Shown one piece after another: positions 1 through 6,595 of a stretch of 7,664 nucleotides of DNA. Numbering within the stretch: position 1 is the stretch's first letter; each line of letters opens with the position of its first letter. Made by a program: the position numbers and the translations under genes. The stretch lies in assembly GCA_022600315.1 (NCBI GenBank), contig JAHZKQ010000279.1:1-7664 (forward strand), given 5' to 3'. The notes below the pieces were generated by a model. It made no database searches and was not told where the DNA came from. It was given only the letters and a program-made list of their open reading frames with translations. This DNA comes from Gammaproteobacteria bacterium. GTDB lineage: Bacteria > Pseudomonadota > Gammaproteobacteria > Coxiellales > Coxiellaceae.

Positions 1-713
1 AATCAATATTTTGTGGAAACAATGCAGATTTATGGTATAAAGAGTTTTTAGCGAATGAAGATAAGTTATACTTTATTAACTATGAAGCACATACTTGCGA
101 TATGAAGTTAAAACTAGGTGAAAATCAATCTATCAAATATATTAATTCGCACCCCGAGTCGGAGTGGGAAATTACATTAGCGGAAACTGGTTTTGAGTCA
201 ATGACTGGTGCGCGTGTCAAGCGAGTTGAGAAATACATTGATGAAGATATTTTTATGTTAACTTACGGCGATGGCTTGGGTGATATTGATATACAAGCCC
301 TGCTAGAATTTCACAAATCGCATGGTCGTATATTAACCGTAACAGGTGTTAATCCACCAGGTCGCTTTGGTGCTCTTTTGCACGATGAAAATAATATTGC
401 TACAGGATTTAACGAAAAACCACAGGCTGCAGGCGGCAGAATATCCGGCGGTTATTTCGTATGCAACCGTCAAATTTTTGATTATTTAAACAATGATGTT
501 AATTTAATTTTTGAGCGAGACCCCATGGAAGCACTAGTGCGCGATAAGCAAATGATGGTTTATAAGCATGATGGTTTTTGGCAGCCCATGGACACGCATA
601 GAGAATATTTGATCTTGAATGAGCTATATGAAACGAAAAAGGCGCCTTGGTTTGAAGCAAACATGAAAAGAAAGCATGCTGTTTGTGATGAGCTATCGGA
701 AGTGATGGTTTAG
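1..713 (+). CDS. rfbF: Glucose-1-phosphate cytidylyltransferase, 5'-truncated
   Basis: This cytosolic enzyme joins CTP and glucose 1-phosphate to give CDP-glucose, the entry step of the CDP-6-deoxy and dideoxy sugar pathways. The frame is open from the left edge (first full codon at base 3) and shows 236 residues. About 45 N-terminal residues, including the GGxGTRL nucleotide-binding loop, lie outside. Visible family motifs, numbered from the first visible codon, are TYGDG (87-91, metal-binding aspartate region), PPGRFGAL (118-125), FNEKP (136-140), GGYFV (149-153) and GFWQPMDT (191-198). A Met codon at base 102 is internal, because the residues before it still align with the family in step. 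The segment where relatives carry a GYKG motif reads CGNNADLW here, a local divergence. The C-terminal tail after KAPW runs about 20 residues longer than I expect. rfbG follows after 58 bases. The family call is secure; activity is inferred. Confidence 0.93.
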   Translation, partial: SIFCGNNADLWYKEFLANEDKLYFINYEAHTCDMKLKLGENQSIKYINSHPESEWEITLAETGFESMTGARVKRVEKYIDEDIFMLTYGDGLGDIDIQALLEFHKSHGRILTVTGVNPPGRFGALLHDENNIATGFNEKPQAAGGRISGGYFVCNRQIFDYLNNDVNLIFERDPMEALVRDKQMMVYKHDGFWQPMDTHREYLILNELYETKKAPWFEANMKRKHAVCDELSEVMV

Positions 714-760
714 GCTGCCTCTACTTGTATTAGATGGCGCCAAGCTATATAGGTAAAAAA

Positions 761-764
761 AGGA
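761..764 (+). promoter_or_regulatory. Shine-Dalgarno site for rfbG
   Basis: AGGA follows a run of seven A and sits 7 bases before the GTG at 772. It supports that unusual start codon. An in-frame TGA immediately precedes the GTG, and no other ATG, GTG or TTG occurs before the Rossmann motif. Confidence 0.7.
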
Positions 765-771
765 ACATTGA

Positions 772-1854
772 GTGAGTGGAAAAACGTGTTACAGCGATGT
801 ATTAAATAAATTTAAAGGTAAGCGTGTTTTTATAACTGGGCATACTGGCTTTAAAGGAAGTTGGCTTACTTATTTATTGAAAGAGGTAGGGGCTGATGTG
901 TGTGGTTTTGCTTTGAAGGCGCAGCCGCAAAGTCATTTCAATGCACTTCAATTACAAAATAGCATAAAACATATCGAGGGCGATATTCGAGATGCAGAAT
1001 TCCTGCAAAAAAGCATGCAAGATCATAAGTCAGAGTACGTTTTCCATCTTGCCGCTCAGGCGCTAGTTAAGCAGTCATATAAAAATCCAGTGGATACGTT
1101 CAGTACTAACGTGATGGGTTCTACTTATCTTTTGGATGCTGTTAGGCATTGTAGGTCTGTTAGGTCGCTTGTATATATTACTTCTGACAAATGTTACGAA
1201 AATGTTGAATGGACATGGGGCTACAGAGAAAGTGATCAGCTGGGAGGAAGAGACCCCTATAGCGCATCAAAGGCGGCGGCTGAGATTGTTTTTTCGGCTT
1301 ATTTGCGTTCTTATTTTGAATTGCGCACAGATTTTGGCGCCGCAACTACACGAGCAGGCAATGTTATCGGTGGTGGTGATTGGGCGATAGATCGAATTAT
1401 ACCTGACTGTATTCGTGCTTTTTCACATGACGAAGCGGTAACACTAAGAAATCCGAATGCTACCCGCCCTTGGCAACATGTTCTAGAGCCAATTTCCGGT
1501 TATTTATTGCTTGCAACTAAACTGTATGATGAGCCTGAAAAATATTCAGGGTCATGGAATTTTGGTCCTGCAGTGAATACAGTGAAAACTGTTGAAGAAG
1601 TGACGCGAGAAATTATTCAGCAATATGGGCGCGGACGATTAGAGATTGATGCATCTGATCAGAAACAACATGAAGCGAATTTATTACAATTAAATTGTGA
1701 TAAGGCAAGTCAATTACTGGGTTGGTTTCCTCAGTGGTCAATTGATAAGACCCTGGAGTCAACGGCATTATGGTATAAGCATTATAATGATGGGCAAATG
1801 GCGGAATCGATTACACGAGCGCAATTAGAAGACTATTTCATGGAGTTAACATGA
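772..1854 (+). CDS. rfbG: CDP-glucose 4,6-dehydratase
   Basis: This NAD+-dependent extended SDR converts CDP-glucose to CDP-4-keto-6-deoxyglucose in the cytosol, using the product of the preceding gene. The protein has 360 residues, normal for the family. Motifs in order are TGHTGFKG (22-29, NAD-binding Rossmann turn), HLAAQ (92-96), TSDK (137-140), YSASK (163-167), RAGNVIGGGDW (194-204) and RPWQHVLEP (232-240). The Ser138-Asp139-Lys140 set is the CDP-glucose dehydratase form of the Thr-Asp-Glu triad of dTDP-glucose dehydratases, which separates it from RmlB. Tyr163 and Lys167 form the intact YxxxK pair. The start is GTG, the only possible start codon between an in-frame stop and the NAD-binding motif. 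The stop overlaps the next ATG (ATGA), which suggests translational coupling. Confidence 0.95.
   Translation: MSGKTCYSDVLNKFKGKRVFITGHTGFKGSWLTYLLKEVGADVCGFALKAQPQSHFNALQLQNSIKHIEGDIRDAEFLQKSMQDHKSEYVFHLAAQALVKQSYKNPVDTFSTNVMGSTYLLDAVRHCRSVRSLVYITSDKCYENVEWTWGYRESDQLGGRDPYSASKAAAEIVFSAYLRSYFELRTDFGAATTRAGNVIGGGDWAIDRIIPDCIRAFSHDEAVTLRNPNATRPWQHVLEPISGYLLLATKLYDEPEKYSGSWNFGPAVNTVKTVEEVTREIIQQYGRGRLEIDASDQKQHEANLLQLNCDKASQLLGWFPQWSIDKTLESTALWYKHYNDGQMAESITRAQLEDYFMELT
1842..1845 (+). promoter_or_regulatory. Shine-Dalgarno site for the cupin gene
   Basis: GGAG inside the last codons of rfbG lies 5 bases before the ATG at 1851. It supports the ATGA overlap start of the next gene. Confidence 0.6.
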
Positions 1855-2300
1855 TAGATGGTGTTGTTATTACTCCATTAAAGCAAATATTTGATGAGCG
1901 CGGCAAGGTTATGCATATGCTGCGTGAAGACTCGCCTGTCTTTTCACGATTTGGAGAAATTTATTTTTCGTGCACATATCCTGGCGCGATTAAAGCTTGG
2001 CATTTACATAAAAAAATGACCTTAAATTACTCTATTATTCAAGGTATAATTAAATATGTACTATACGATGATCGCGAAGGAAGTCCGACGCAGGGTGAAA
2101 TACAGGAAATATTTTTAACCCCAGAAAATCATTGCTTGGTAACTGTTCCCCCACTTATATGGAATGGTTTCAAAGGGCTAGGGATTGAAACTTCGATCCT
2201 TGCAAATTGCTCAACAATTCCCCATGATCCCGATGAGATTTTTCGCCAGGACCCATTTAGTCAAGAAATACCTTATGAGTGGGAGCTAAAGCATCGATGA
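1851..2300 (+). CDS. RmlC-like cupin, nucleotide-sugar epimerase or ketoisomerase
   Basis: This is a small cytosolic cupin of 149 residues, related to dTDP-4-dehydrorhamnose 3,5-epimerase (RmlC), which is typically about 180. It follows rfbG directly through an ATGA overlap, so its substrate is most likely CDP-4-keto-6-deoxyglucose. The N-terminal stretch with FDERGKVMHML (14-24) resembles the opening strand of RmlC relatives. The core WHLHKK (50-55) places two histidines on a cupin strand, followed by the glycine turn IIQG (62-65) and LYDDREGSPT (71-80), which matches the RmlC D-x-R-x-x-S-P-T pattern. The C-terminal part reads ANCSTIPHDPDEI (118-130); classical RmlC enzymes carry their active-site tyrosines in this place. 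The HxHK motif also recalls the 3,4-ketoisomerase FdtA. Fold and pathway are well supported; whether it epimerises C3, C5 or both, or isomerises the ketone, is not settled. Confidence 0.85.
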   Translation: MIDGVVITPLKQIFDERGKVMHMLREDSPVFSRFGEIYFSCTYPGAIKAWHLHKKMTLNYSIIQGIIKYVLYDDREGSPTQGEIQEIFLTPENHCLVTVPPLIWNGFKGLGIETSILANCSTIPHDPDEIFRQDPFSQEIPYEWELKHR

Positions 2301-3283
2301 AAAAAATATTGATTACAGGTGTTTCTGGCTATATCGGCGGAAGATTAATCGAGCATTTGTATCAATATTCACAATATGAAATTCATGCAACCTCTAGACA
2401 TGTTCCCACGGAAATAAAATCAAAGTTTCCGTTAGCTACCTTTTATGATCTAGATATAAGTAAGTCTAGTAGAACATTAGAGCAGCTGTGTTCTGTTGTA
2501 GATTGCATTATTCACTTAGCAGCAGTGAATGAAATAGTATCCTTGCAAGACCCTGTCAAAGCTGTTGAAATTAATTGTGTAGCAAGTATTCGTTTGCTGG
2601 AATTAGCTAAAAAGAATCCAAGAATGAGGTTTATTTACTTATCTACAGCGCATGTTTATGGTAGCCCTTTGAGTGGGTGCTTAACTGAAGTTAGTGATTG
2701 TAATCCGAGTCACCCTTACTCAATTACTCATAAAGTCGTTGAAGACTTTGTTTTAACCTATCATAAAAAGCAACAGATCAGCGGAGTTGTATTAAGGCTT
2801 TCTAATAGCTTTGGTGCGCCTCTTTTGCCTAACGTTGATAGATGGTCATTATTGGTTAATGATATTGTTAGGAATGTAATTGAAACTAAGCGTATTAAAA
2901 TGAAATCAGATGGAAGAGCATTCAGGGATTTTATTACGTTAACAGATGTGTGCTGTGCAATTCAATTTTTTATTGATACACCACGTGATAACTTGTTGGA
3001 TGGGTTATTCAACTTGGGCGGAAAAAACACGATGCGCGTGATCGATATGGTGGAAATAATACGTAATCGGTGTAGGGCAGTTTTTGGTTTTACTCCGGAA
3101 TTAAATATTCCAGAGGCAACCAGTGTTTGCCTTGATGGAACAGAGAAATTGGTGTATGAAATGAAGAAGCTGGAAGCTTTAGGTTTTTCTTTAGTTAATA
3201 ATATATATGAAGAAATAGATAGGATGTTACTATTTTGTCAAAACGCATTTTCAATGGAGGCTGTTTATGGGCCCATTGATTAG
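2297..3283 (+). CDS. Extended SDR, probable CDP-4-keto-6-deoxyhexose reductase
   Basis: This 328-residue NAD(P)-dependent sugar epimerase/dehydratase family protein most likely reduces the 4-keto sugar produced by the preceding genes. I chose ATG 2297 because it overlaps the cupin stop as ATGA, has GGAG 11 bases upstream (2282-2285), and puts MKKILITG at the N-terminus. A GTG at 2279 would only add six residues. The NAD-binding turn GVSGYIGG is at 8-15, HLAAV at 73-77, the catalytic hydroxyl region STAHVYG at 116-122, RLSNSFGAP at 167-175 and RAFRDFITLTDV at 207-218. The catalytic segment is odd: Tyr141 is followed by SITHK, so the position of the YxxxK lysine holds His145 and the lysine is at 146. 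The gene ends by overlapping the glycosyltransferase gene by 17 bases. Fold is secure. Reductase versus 4-epimerase is inferred from position. Confidence 0.85.
   Translation: MKKILITGVSGYIGGRLIEHLYQYSQYEIHATSRHVPTEIKSKFPLATFYDLDISKSSRTLEQLCSVVDCIIHLAAVNEIVSLQDPVKAVEINCVASIRLLELAKKNPRMRFIYLSTAHVYGSPLSGCLTEVSDCNPSHPYSITHKVVEDFVLTYHKKQQISGVVLRLSNSFGAPLLPNVDRWSLLVNDIVRNVIETKRIKMKSDGRAFRDFITLTDVCCAIQFFIDTPRDNLLDGLFNLGGKNTMRVIDMVEIIRNRCRAVFGFTPELNIPEATSVCLDGTEKLVYEMKKLEALGFSLVNNIYEEIDRMLLFCQNAFSMEAVYGPID
3255..3260 (+). promoter_or_regulatory. Shine-Dalgarno site for the glycosyltransferase gene
   Basis: TGGAGG lies 6 bases before ATG 3267, within the last codons of the SDR gene. It fixes the start and explains the 17-base overlap. 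Confidence 0.75.
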
Positions 3284-4199
3284 TGTCATTATTCCTACGT
3301 ATAATCATGCAGAATTTATAGCTGAAGCAGTATCGTCTGTATTAGTTCAGACATACAATAATATCGAAGTTATTGTCGTTGATAATTTTTCCACCGATGA
3401 AACAATAAGTATACTTACTGGCCTTTCTACGGATGATCGATTAAAGTATTTTAAATTTGAGAATAAAGGCATTATTGCAGCTGCTCGTAATTATGGCGTA
3501 CAGCAGGCGAGTGGTGAATATATAGCGTTTTTAGATTCAGATGATATTTGGGTGCCAAAAAAACTTGAAAAGCAAATGGCAGTATTTGATAGGGGATTAT
3601 CGGCGGTTTGCTCTAATTTTATCCCAATGGGTGATGTGCGCTTTGTCTATAATCAGCTCAGCAAGGTGATAGAAAAAAGTAAATACAAAGATTTTGGGTA
3701 TGAGCAAGTGATACTTCAGAACCCAGTAATTACCTCATCCGTGTTAATACGAGCGGAAGACTTTATTGCCGTTGGCGGATTTAATGAGTCTTCAGACTTT
3801 GCCTATATTGAAGACTGGGAGTTATGGTTACGATTGTGTTCGAATGGCTATTTTCGGGCACTTTTCGAGCCGCTACTGCATTATAGGTTGCTTGATAAAC
3901 CAGAGCGAGACTTAAGGGATGTTGCTAGACGCACCCTGCTTGTGATTAATTCTCAAAAATGTCATGGATTAAAGCAGTCGATTTTACTAGCAAAGGCTAG
4001 ATCTAATTGCTTTGCATATCTGGGGAAAGTCCATTTAGCTGTGAATGATTATTGGGGTATATTGTATTATTTACGCTCTTTAGTTGGAATATCCAGTTGG
4101 TTAGCAAAAAAAAGAGCGGTATTTGGCCTGGGAATGTTTATTATTCCAAGAACAGCTAGGTTAAAGGTTTCAGCGTGGGTACGTGGTGCACTACTATAG
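3267..4199 (+). CDS. Family 2 glycosyltransferase (GT-A fold)
   Basis: This 310-residue inverting glycosyltransferase should add one sugar to the lipid-linked repeat unit at the cytoplasmic face of the inner membrane. The N-terminus ISVIIPTYNHAEFI (5-18) is the classic GT2 opening strand. VVDNFSTDET (37-46) is the usual VDDGSTD nucleotide-binding motif with the second Asp replaced by Asn. ARNYGVQQASGEYIAFLDSDD (73-93) ends in the metal-binding DxD motif (Asp90, Asp92/93), followed by W95 and P97KKLE. EDWELWLRL (182-190) supplies the probable catalytic base, and HYR (205-207) follows. The C-terminal third (about 255-310) is rich in hydrophobic and basic residues, which would fit peripheral membrane attachment. 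Donor and acceptor cannot be read from sequence; the sugar made by the upstream cassette is only one candidate donor. Confidence 0.93.
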   Translation: MGPLISVIIPTYNHAEFIAEAVSSVLVQTYNNIEVIVVDNFSTDETISILTGLSTDDRLKYFKFENKGIIAAARNYGVQQASGEYIAFLDSDDIWVPKKLEKQMAVFDRGLSAVCSNFIPMGDVRFVYNQLSKVIEKSKYKDFGYEQVILQNPVITSSVLIRAEDFIAVGGFNESSDFAYIEDWELWLRLCSNGYFRALFEPLLHYRLLDKPERDLRDVARRTLLVINSQKCHGLKQSILLAKARSNCFAYLGKVHLAVNDYWGILYYLRSLVGISSWLAKKRAVFGLGMFIIPRTARLKVSAWVRGALL

Positions 4200-4219
4200 T
4201 GGGGCTTTAAAACTAAATA

Positions 4220-5533
4220 ATGAATAAATATAACAGCACAAAATCGATCAATAATAGCATATTAATTATAACTACGTCCTTTTGGGTTGTACTACTGTTT
4301 CAACTGACGGCGCTAAAGTATGTGTGGCATGTTGAGCTGTTCACTCGAATAGTTAACATAGCTTTTTTAATTTTTATGACAGGGTTACTTTTTTATAGCT
4401 TAATTAAAAAATCTATAACTCGAAAGCTTTTTTACTGTTATATTATTCCTGGTTTAATGGTGTATGTTGGCATTACGCTAAACGTTATTTTAACGGCTAC
4501 TTTAGCGGGTTCGCCTACATTACTATCCTTATTAGGAGCTACATTTACATGGATATTGTATTTGATGGTACCTTACTGGGTAGGCAATAACTCCTATCCG
4601 CTAGCAAGACTGTGGAATTATTTTTATAAATTTATGTTGGTTGTTAGTATCGTATGTCTCATTGATTATTATATAACTTTTGCTGGTTTAAATTACTTAA
4701 GACCAGTGTCAACCTCCGGAGGAGTATTTGATTCAAGCCTTGTCGGTTTATTTTATCGTGCGCGTAACGGCATCTTATCGCCTAGATTCTATGCAATTTT
4801 TTTAGAGCCGGGTGATTATGCGCTATGGCTATTACCGGCAATATCATATGCCTTCTTTTATAAAAAATATGCCGCATTAGTTTTGTTTGTATATGCAATG
4901 TATTTAACAGCCTCTTTGGGTGGCTGGGTTGGTATGTTTATACTCCTGATTTGTATACAGATGATCAGCTATCAAGGGCGGTATAGAAAATTATGGCGAG
5001 TATGTGGGCTTGCGATTATTCTATTTTTAACGGTCTTCATAGGATTTATCAATGAATTTAATACGCTTTATAATAAAAAAGGTATCTCAAGAATACATAG
5101 AAAGTTAAATGTTGTTAACGGATTAAGGCGATTGCCTGAGGACATAATTAAGAACCCATTAGGATCAAAGTTATATTTATCGACTGGTGATATGGAAAAA
5201 AATAATCAAAGCTTTATTGGATATAACTTCACTGTTTTGAATAGCTATATCATGGGGGGTGACCTTGCTCTTTTTGGTTATGTGTTTATATTGGGGTATT
5301 CTTTATTTCTTATAATGAAAGTATTTTTTAGAAGTGAGAACACGAGGCTAGAAAAATTAATGATTGTTACAGCATTGCCTTTTTTAAGCTTTGTGATACA
5401 ACGACAGACGCTTTGGGATAGTCCCTTATTTGCACTATTATATAGTCCTTTTTTAATTAAGCTAATGTTAGAAAAAGTGAAAATACGAAAACGATACTAT
5501 CGGCGTGCTATATGCACGCCAGGTAAGGGTTAG
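4220..5533 (+). CDS. Polytopic membrane protein, Wzy-like polysaccharide polymerase
   Basis: This 437-residue inner-membrane protein has about 11-12 hydrophobic segments, by eye near 13-31, 43-62, 73-94, 100-120, 136-156, 193-214, 217-233, 234-250, 258-277, 348-370, 380-395 and 403-417. A hydrophilic loop of about 70 residues (278-347) precedes the last segments. This layout, its place beside a glycosyltransferase, and RFYAIFLEPGDYA (189-201), which resembles the R...F.EPG..A signature common in O-antigen polymerase/ligase proteins, point to a Wzy that joins repeat units at the periplasmic face. The C-terminus is very basic (KVKIRKRYYRR). No good Shine-Dalgarno sequence precedes ATG 4220; translation may rely on coupling with the preceding gene, 20 bases upstream. 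A WaaL-type ligase is the main alternative. Polymerases of this class share little sequence, so the call rests on topology, motif and context. Confidence 0.75.
   Translation: MNKYNSTKSINNSILIITTSFWVVLLFQLTALKYVWHVELFTRIVNIAFLIFMTGLLFYSLIKKSITRKLFYCYIIPGLMVYVGITLNVILTATLAGSPTLLSLLGATFTWILYLMVPYWVGNNSYPLARLWNYFYKFMLVVSIVCLIDYYITFAGLNYLRPVSTSGGVFDSSLVGLFYRARNGILSPRFYAIFLEPGDYALWLLPAISYAFFYKKYAALVLFVYAMYLTASLGGWVGMFILLICIQMISYQGRYRKLWRVCGLAIILFLTVFIGFINEFNTLYNKKGISRIHRKLNVVNGLRRLPEDIIKNPLGSKLYLSTGDMEKNNQSFIGYNFTVLNSYIMGGDLALFGYVFILGYSLFLIMKVFFRSENTRLEKLMIVTALPFLSFVIQRQTLWDSPLFALLYSPFLIKLMLEKVKIRKRYYRRAICTPGKG
5502..5520 (+). repeat. Perfect 7-bp inverted repeat (hairpin) at the 3' end of the wzy-like gene
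   Basis: GGCGTGC (5502-5508) and GCACGCC (5514-5520) pair perfectly around the 5-base loop TATAT. The hairpin lies within the final codons of the wzy-like gene, 11 bases before the TAG stop. It is GC-rich in AT-rich surroundings. No T-run follows on the + strand, so it is not a canonical intrinsic terminator. It could attenuate transcription or protect an mRNA 3' end, or be chance. Confidence 0.5.
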
Positions 5534-5653
5534 CGCAAAAATATATGAATAAATAATGGGTCGAGGGTTAATAGATTATCGTGATTGCGGGTAAGGTTGA
5601 TCATTAACAATGCTATCTGGAAGGTTTATTATTATTTAAGGAGGAAACAGCGG
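5534..5653 (+). other. Intergenic gap between wzy-like gene and epimerase gene
   Basis: This 120-base stretch is the longest gap in the window. It has no convincing -35/-10 pair that I can find and no T-rich terminator. It contains a loose palindrome GTTGATCATTAAC (5596-5608) and ends with the ideal Shine-Dalgarno site of the next gene. The right half is open in the epimerase frame from a TTG at 5585, but I do not regard that as coding. Confidence 0.5.
5637..5644 (+). promoter_or_regulatory. Ideal Shine-Dalgarno site for the epimerase gene
   Basis: TAAGGAGG, a full match to the 16S rRNA tail, lies 9 bases before ATG 5654. It decides the start against the upstream in-frame TTG at 5585. Confidence 0.9.
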
Positions 5654-6595
5654 ATGATACTTGTAACAGGCGGAGCTGGCTTTATCGGTTCCCATTTGGT
5701 GGAAAGGCTGGTTCGGTCGGAGGAGCAAGTTGTTGTCATCGATGATTTATCAAGCGGTGATGTGGGCAATATTACTGCAGTAAGAAGCGATATTAAATTT
5801 TATCAGGCGCGTGTGGAGGAATTTGATTTTTCGCTATTAAGAGGTATCACAGCTGTTGTCCATTTAGCAGCGCAAACATCAGTTCCTTATTCCATAGACA
5901 ACTATGCAGAAAGTTCTAAGGCTAATCTATTATCAACAATAGTAATTATTGATTACTGTAGAAAAAATCATATCCCATTAGTGTATGCAACAAGCTCTGC
6001 TGTATATGGAGGGCTAGACTATGGTGATGATGCTTTAGGTACTATTGACTTAATCAGTCCTTATGCAGTTGATAAATATGTTATGGAGCTGTATGCGGGG
6101 TGTGCTGCTGAGCTTTACAAGTTATCAAGTATAGGCCTGAGATTTTTTAATGTTTACGGCCCGCGTCAGGATCCGAGCAGCCCGTATTCCGGCGTAATTA
6201 CAGTTTTTATTAAGCAATTATTAGGCAATGCTCAAGTGACTGTAAATGGGGGCTATCAAACAAGAGATTTTGTTTATGTTGATGATGTTGTAACATGTAT
6301 CATAAGCGCTATTACTAAAGCCCGTGCACAGAGTCTTTGTGAATCAATAAATGTTTTAACGGGAACATCGATTTCAATTGACTCTTTAGTTGAAAAATTG
6401 GTAGCTTGTATTTCAACAAATTCAACGATAAAGCACGGCCCTTTGCCTATTGGAGACCCCGAAAAGTCAGGCGGAAGTTTACGTAAAATGCAGGATATCC
6501 TTGAGGTAGATGTTGATGATTTTGTTATGTTGGAAGAAGGTTTGTCTCATACCATCGATTTTTTTAATGAATTAAGTTGTGAGAAAATCTTTTGA
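5654..6595 (+). CDS. GalE-like NAD-dependent nucleotide-sugar 4-epimerase
   Basis: This 313-residue extended SDR probably interconverts UDP-hexoses or UDP-N-acetylhexosamines at C4 in the cytosol, supplying a sugar for the polysaccharide. The start at 5654 puts MILVTGGAGFIGSHL at the N-terminus, as usual in this family. TGGAGFIG (5-12) binds NAD and Asp30-Asp31 close the second strand, contacting the adenosine ribose. HLAAQTSV is at 70-77, TSSAVYG at 113-119 supplies the catalytic Ser114, YAVDK (137-141) is the intact YxxxK, RFFNVYGPRQDPSSPYSGV at 163-181 shapes the sugar pocket, and RDFVYVDDV is at 204-212. The GPRQDP segment is typical of the UDP-glucose / UDP-GlcNAc 4-epimerase group. A dehydratase is less likely, because no Asp-Glu or Asp-Lys pair follows Ser114. 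Exact substrate is unknown. The stop overlaps the next gene by four bases (TTGA). Confidence 0.88.
   Translation: MILVTGGAGFIGSHLVERLVRSEEQVVVIDDLSSGDVGNITAVRSDIKFYQARVEEFDFSLLRGITAVVHLAAQTSVPYSIDNYAESSKANLLSTIVIIDYCRKNHIPLVYATSSAVYGGLDYGDDALGTIDLISPYAVDKYVMELYAGCAAELYKLSSIGLRFFNVYGPRQDPSSPYSGVITVFIKQLLGNAQVTVNGGYQTRDFVYVDDVVTCIISAITKARAQSLCESINVLTGTSISIDSLVEKLVACISTNSTIKHGPLPIGDPEKSGGSLRKMQDILEVDVDDFVMLEEGLSHTIDFFNELSCEKIF

Noticed and set aside
1..51. Frame-1 reading with an MxxYGIKSF-like stretch resembling the region before GYKG in RfbF, suggesting a frameshift
   Set aside because: It overlaps the same bases that encode the in-register YKEFLANE segment in frame 3, so the two cannot be consecutive parts of one protein. 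The resemblance is short and probably chance.
102..713. Start of the cytidylyltransferase at ATG 102
   Set aside because: The frame is open to the window edge, and the 33 residues before this Met still align with the family, so the gene is truncated by the window rather than starting here.
725..751. Possible sigma-70 promoter TTGTAT - 15 bases - TATATA before rfbG
   Set aside because: The spacer is too short, the -35 is weak, and transcription would start at the ribosome-binding site. It also contains the chance palindrome TGGCGCCA.
1136..1390. 84-codon open frame inside rfbG on the same strand
   Set aside because: It lies wholly within a well-supported dehydratase gene in another frame, has no ribosome-binding site and no recognisable motif.
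2279..2296. GTG start six codons upstream for the SDR gene
   Set aside because: ATG 2297 has the ATGA overlap, a Shine-Dalgarno site upstream and the expected MKKILITG N-terminus. The extra residues contain part of the ribosome-binding site.
4106..4113. Run of eight A in the glycosyltransferase gene (and another at 7243-7250 in the oxidoreductase gene) as phase-variation tracts
   Set aside because: Runs of this length are expected about once by chance in a window this AT-rich, and both genes read through intact.
5585..5653. TTG start adding 23 residues to the epimerase
   Set aside because: The added stretch covers the ideal Shine-Dalgarno site and precedes a family-typical N-terminus at ATG 5654.
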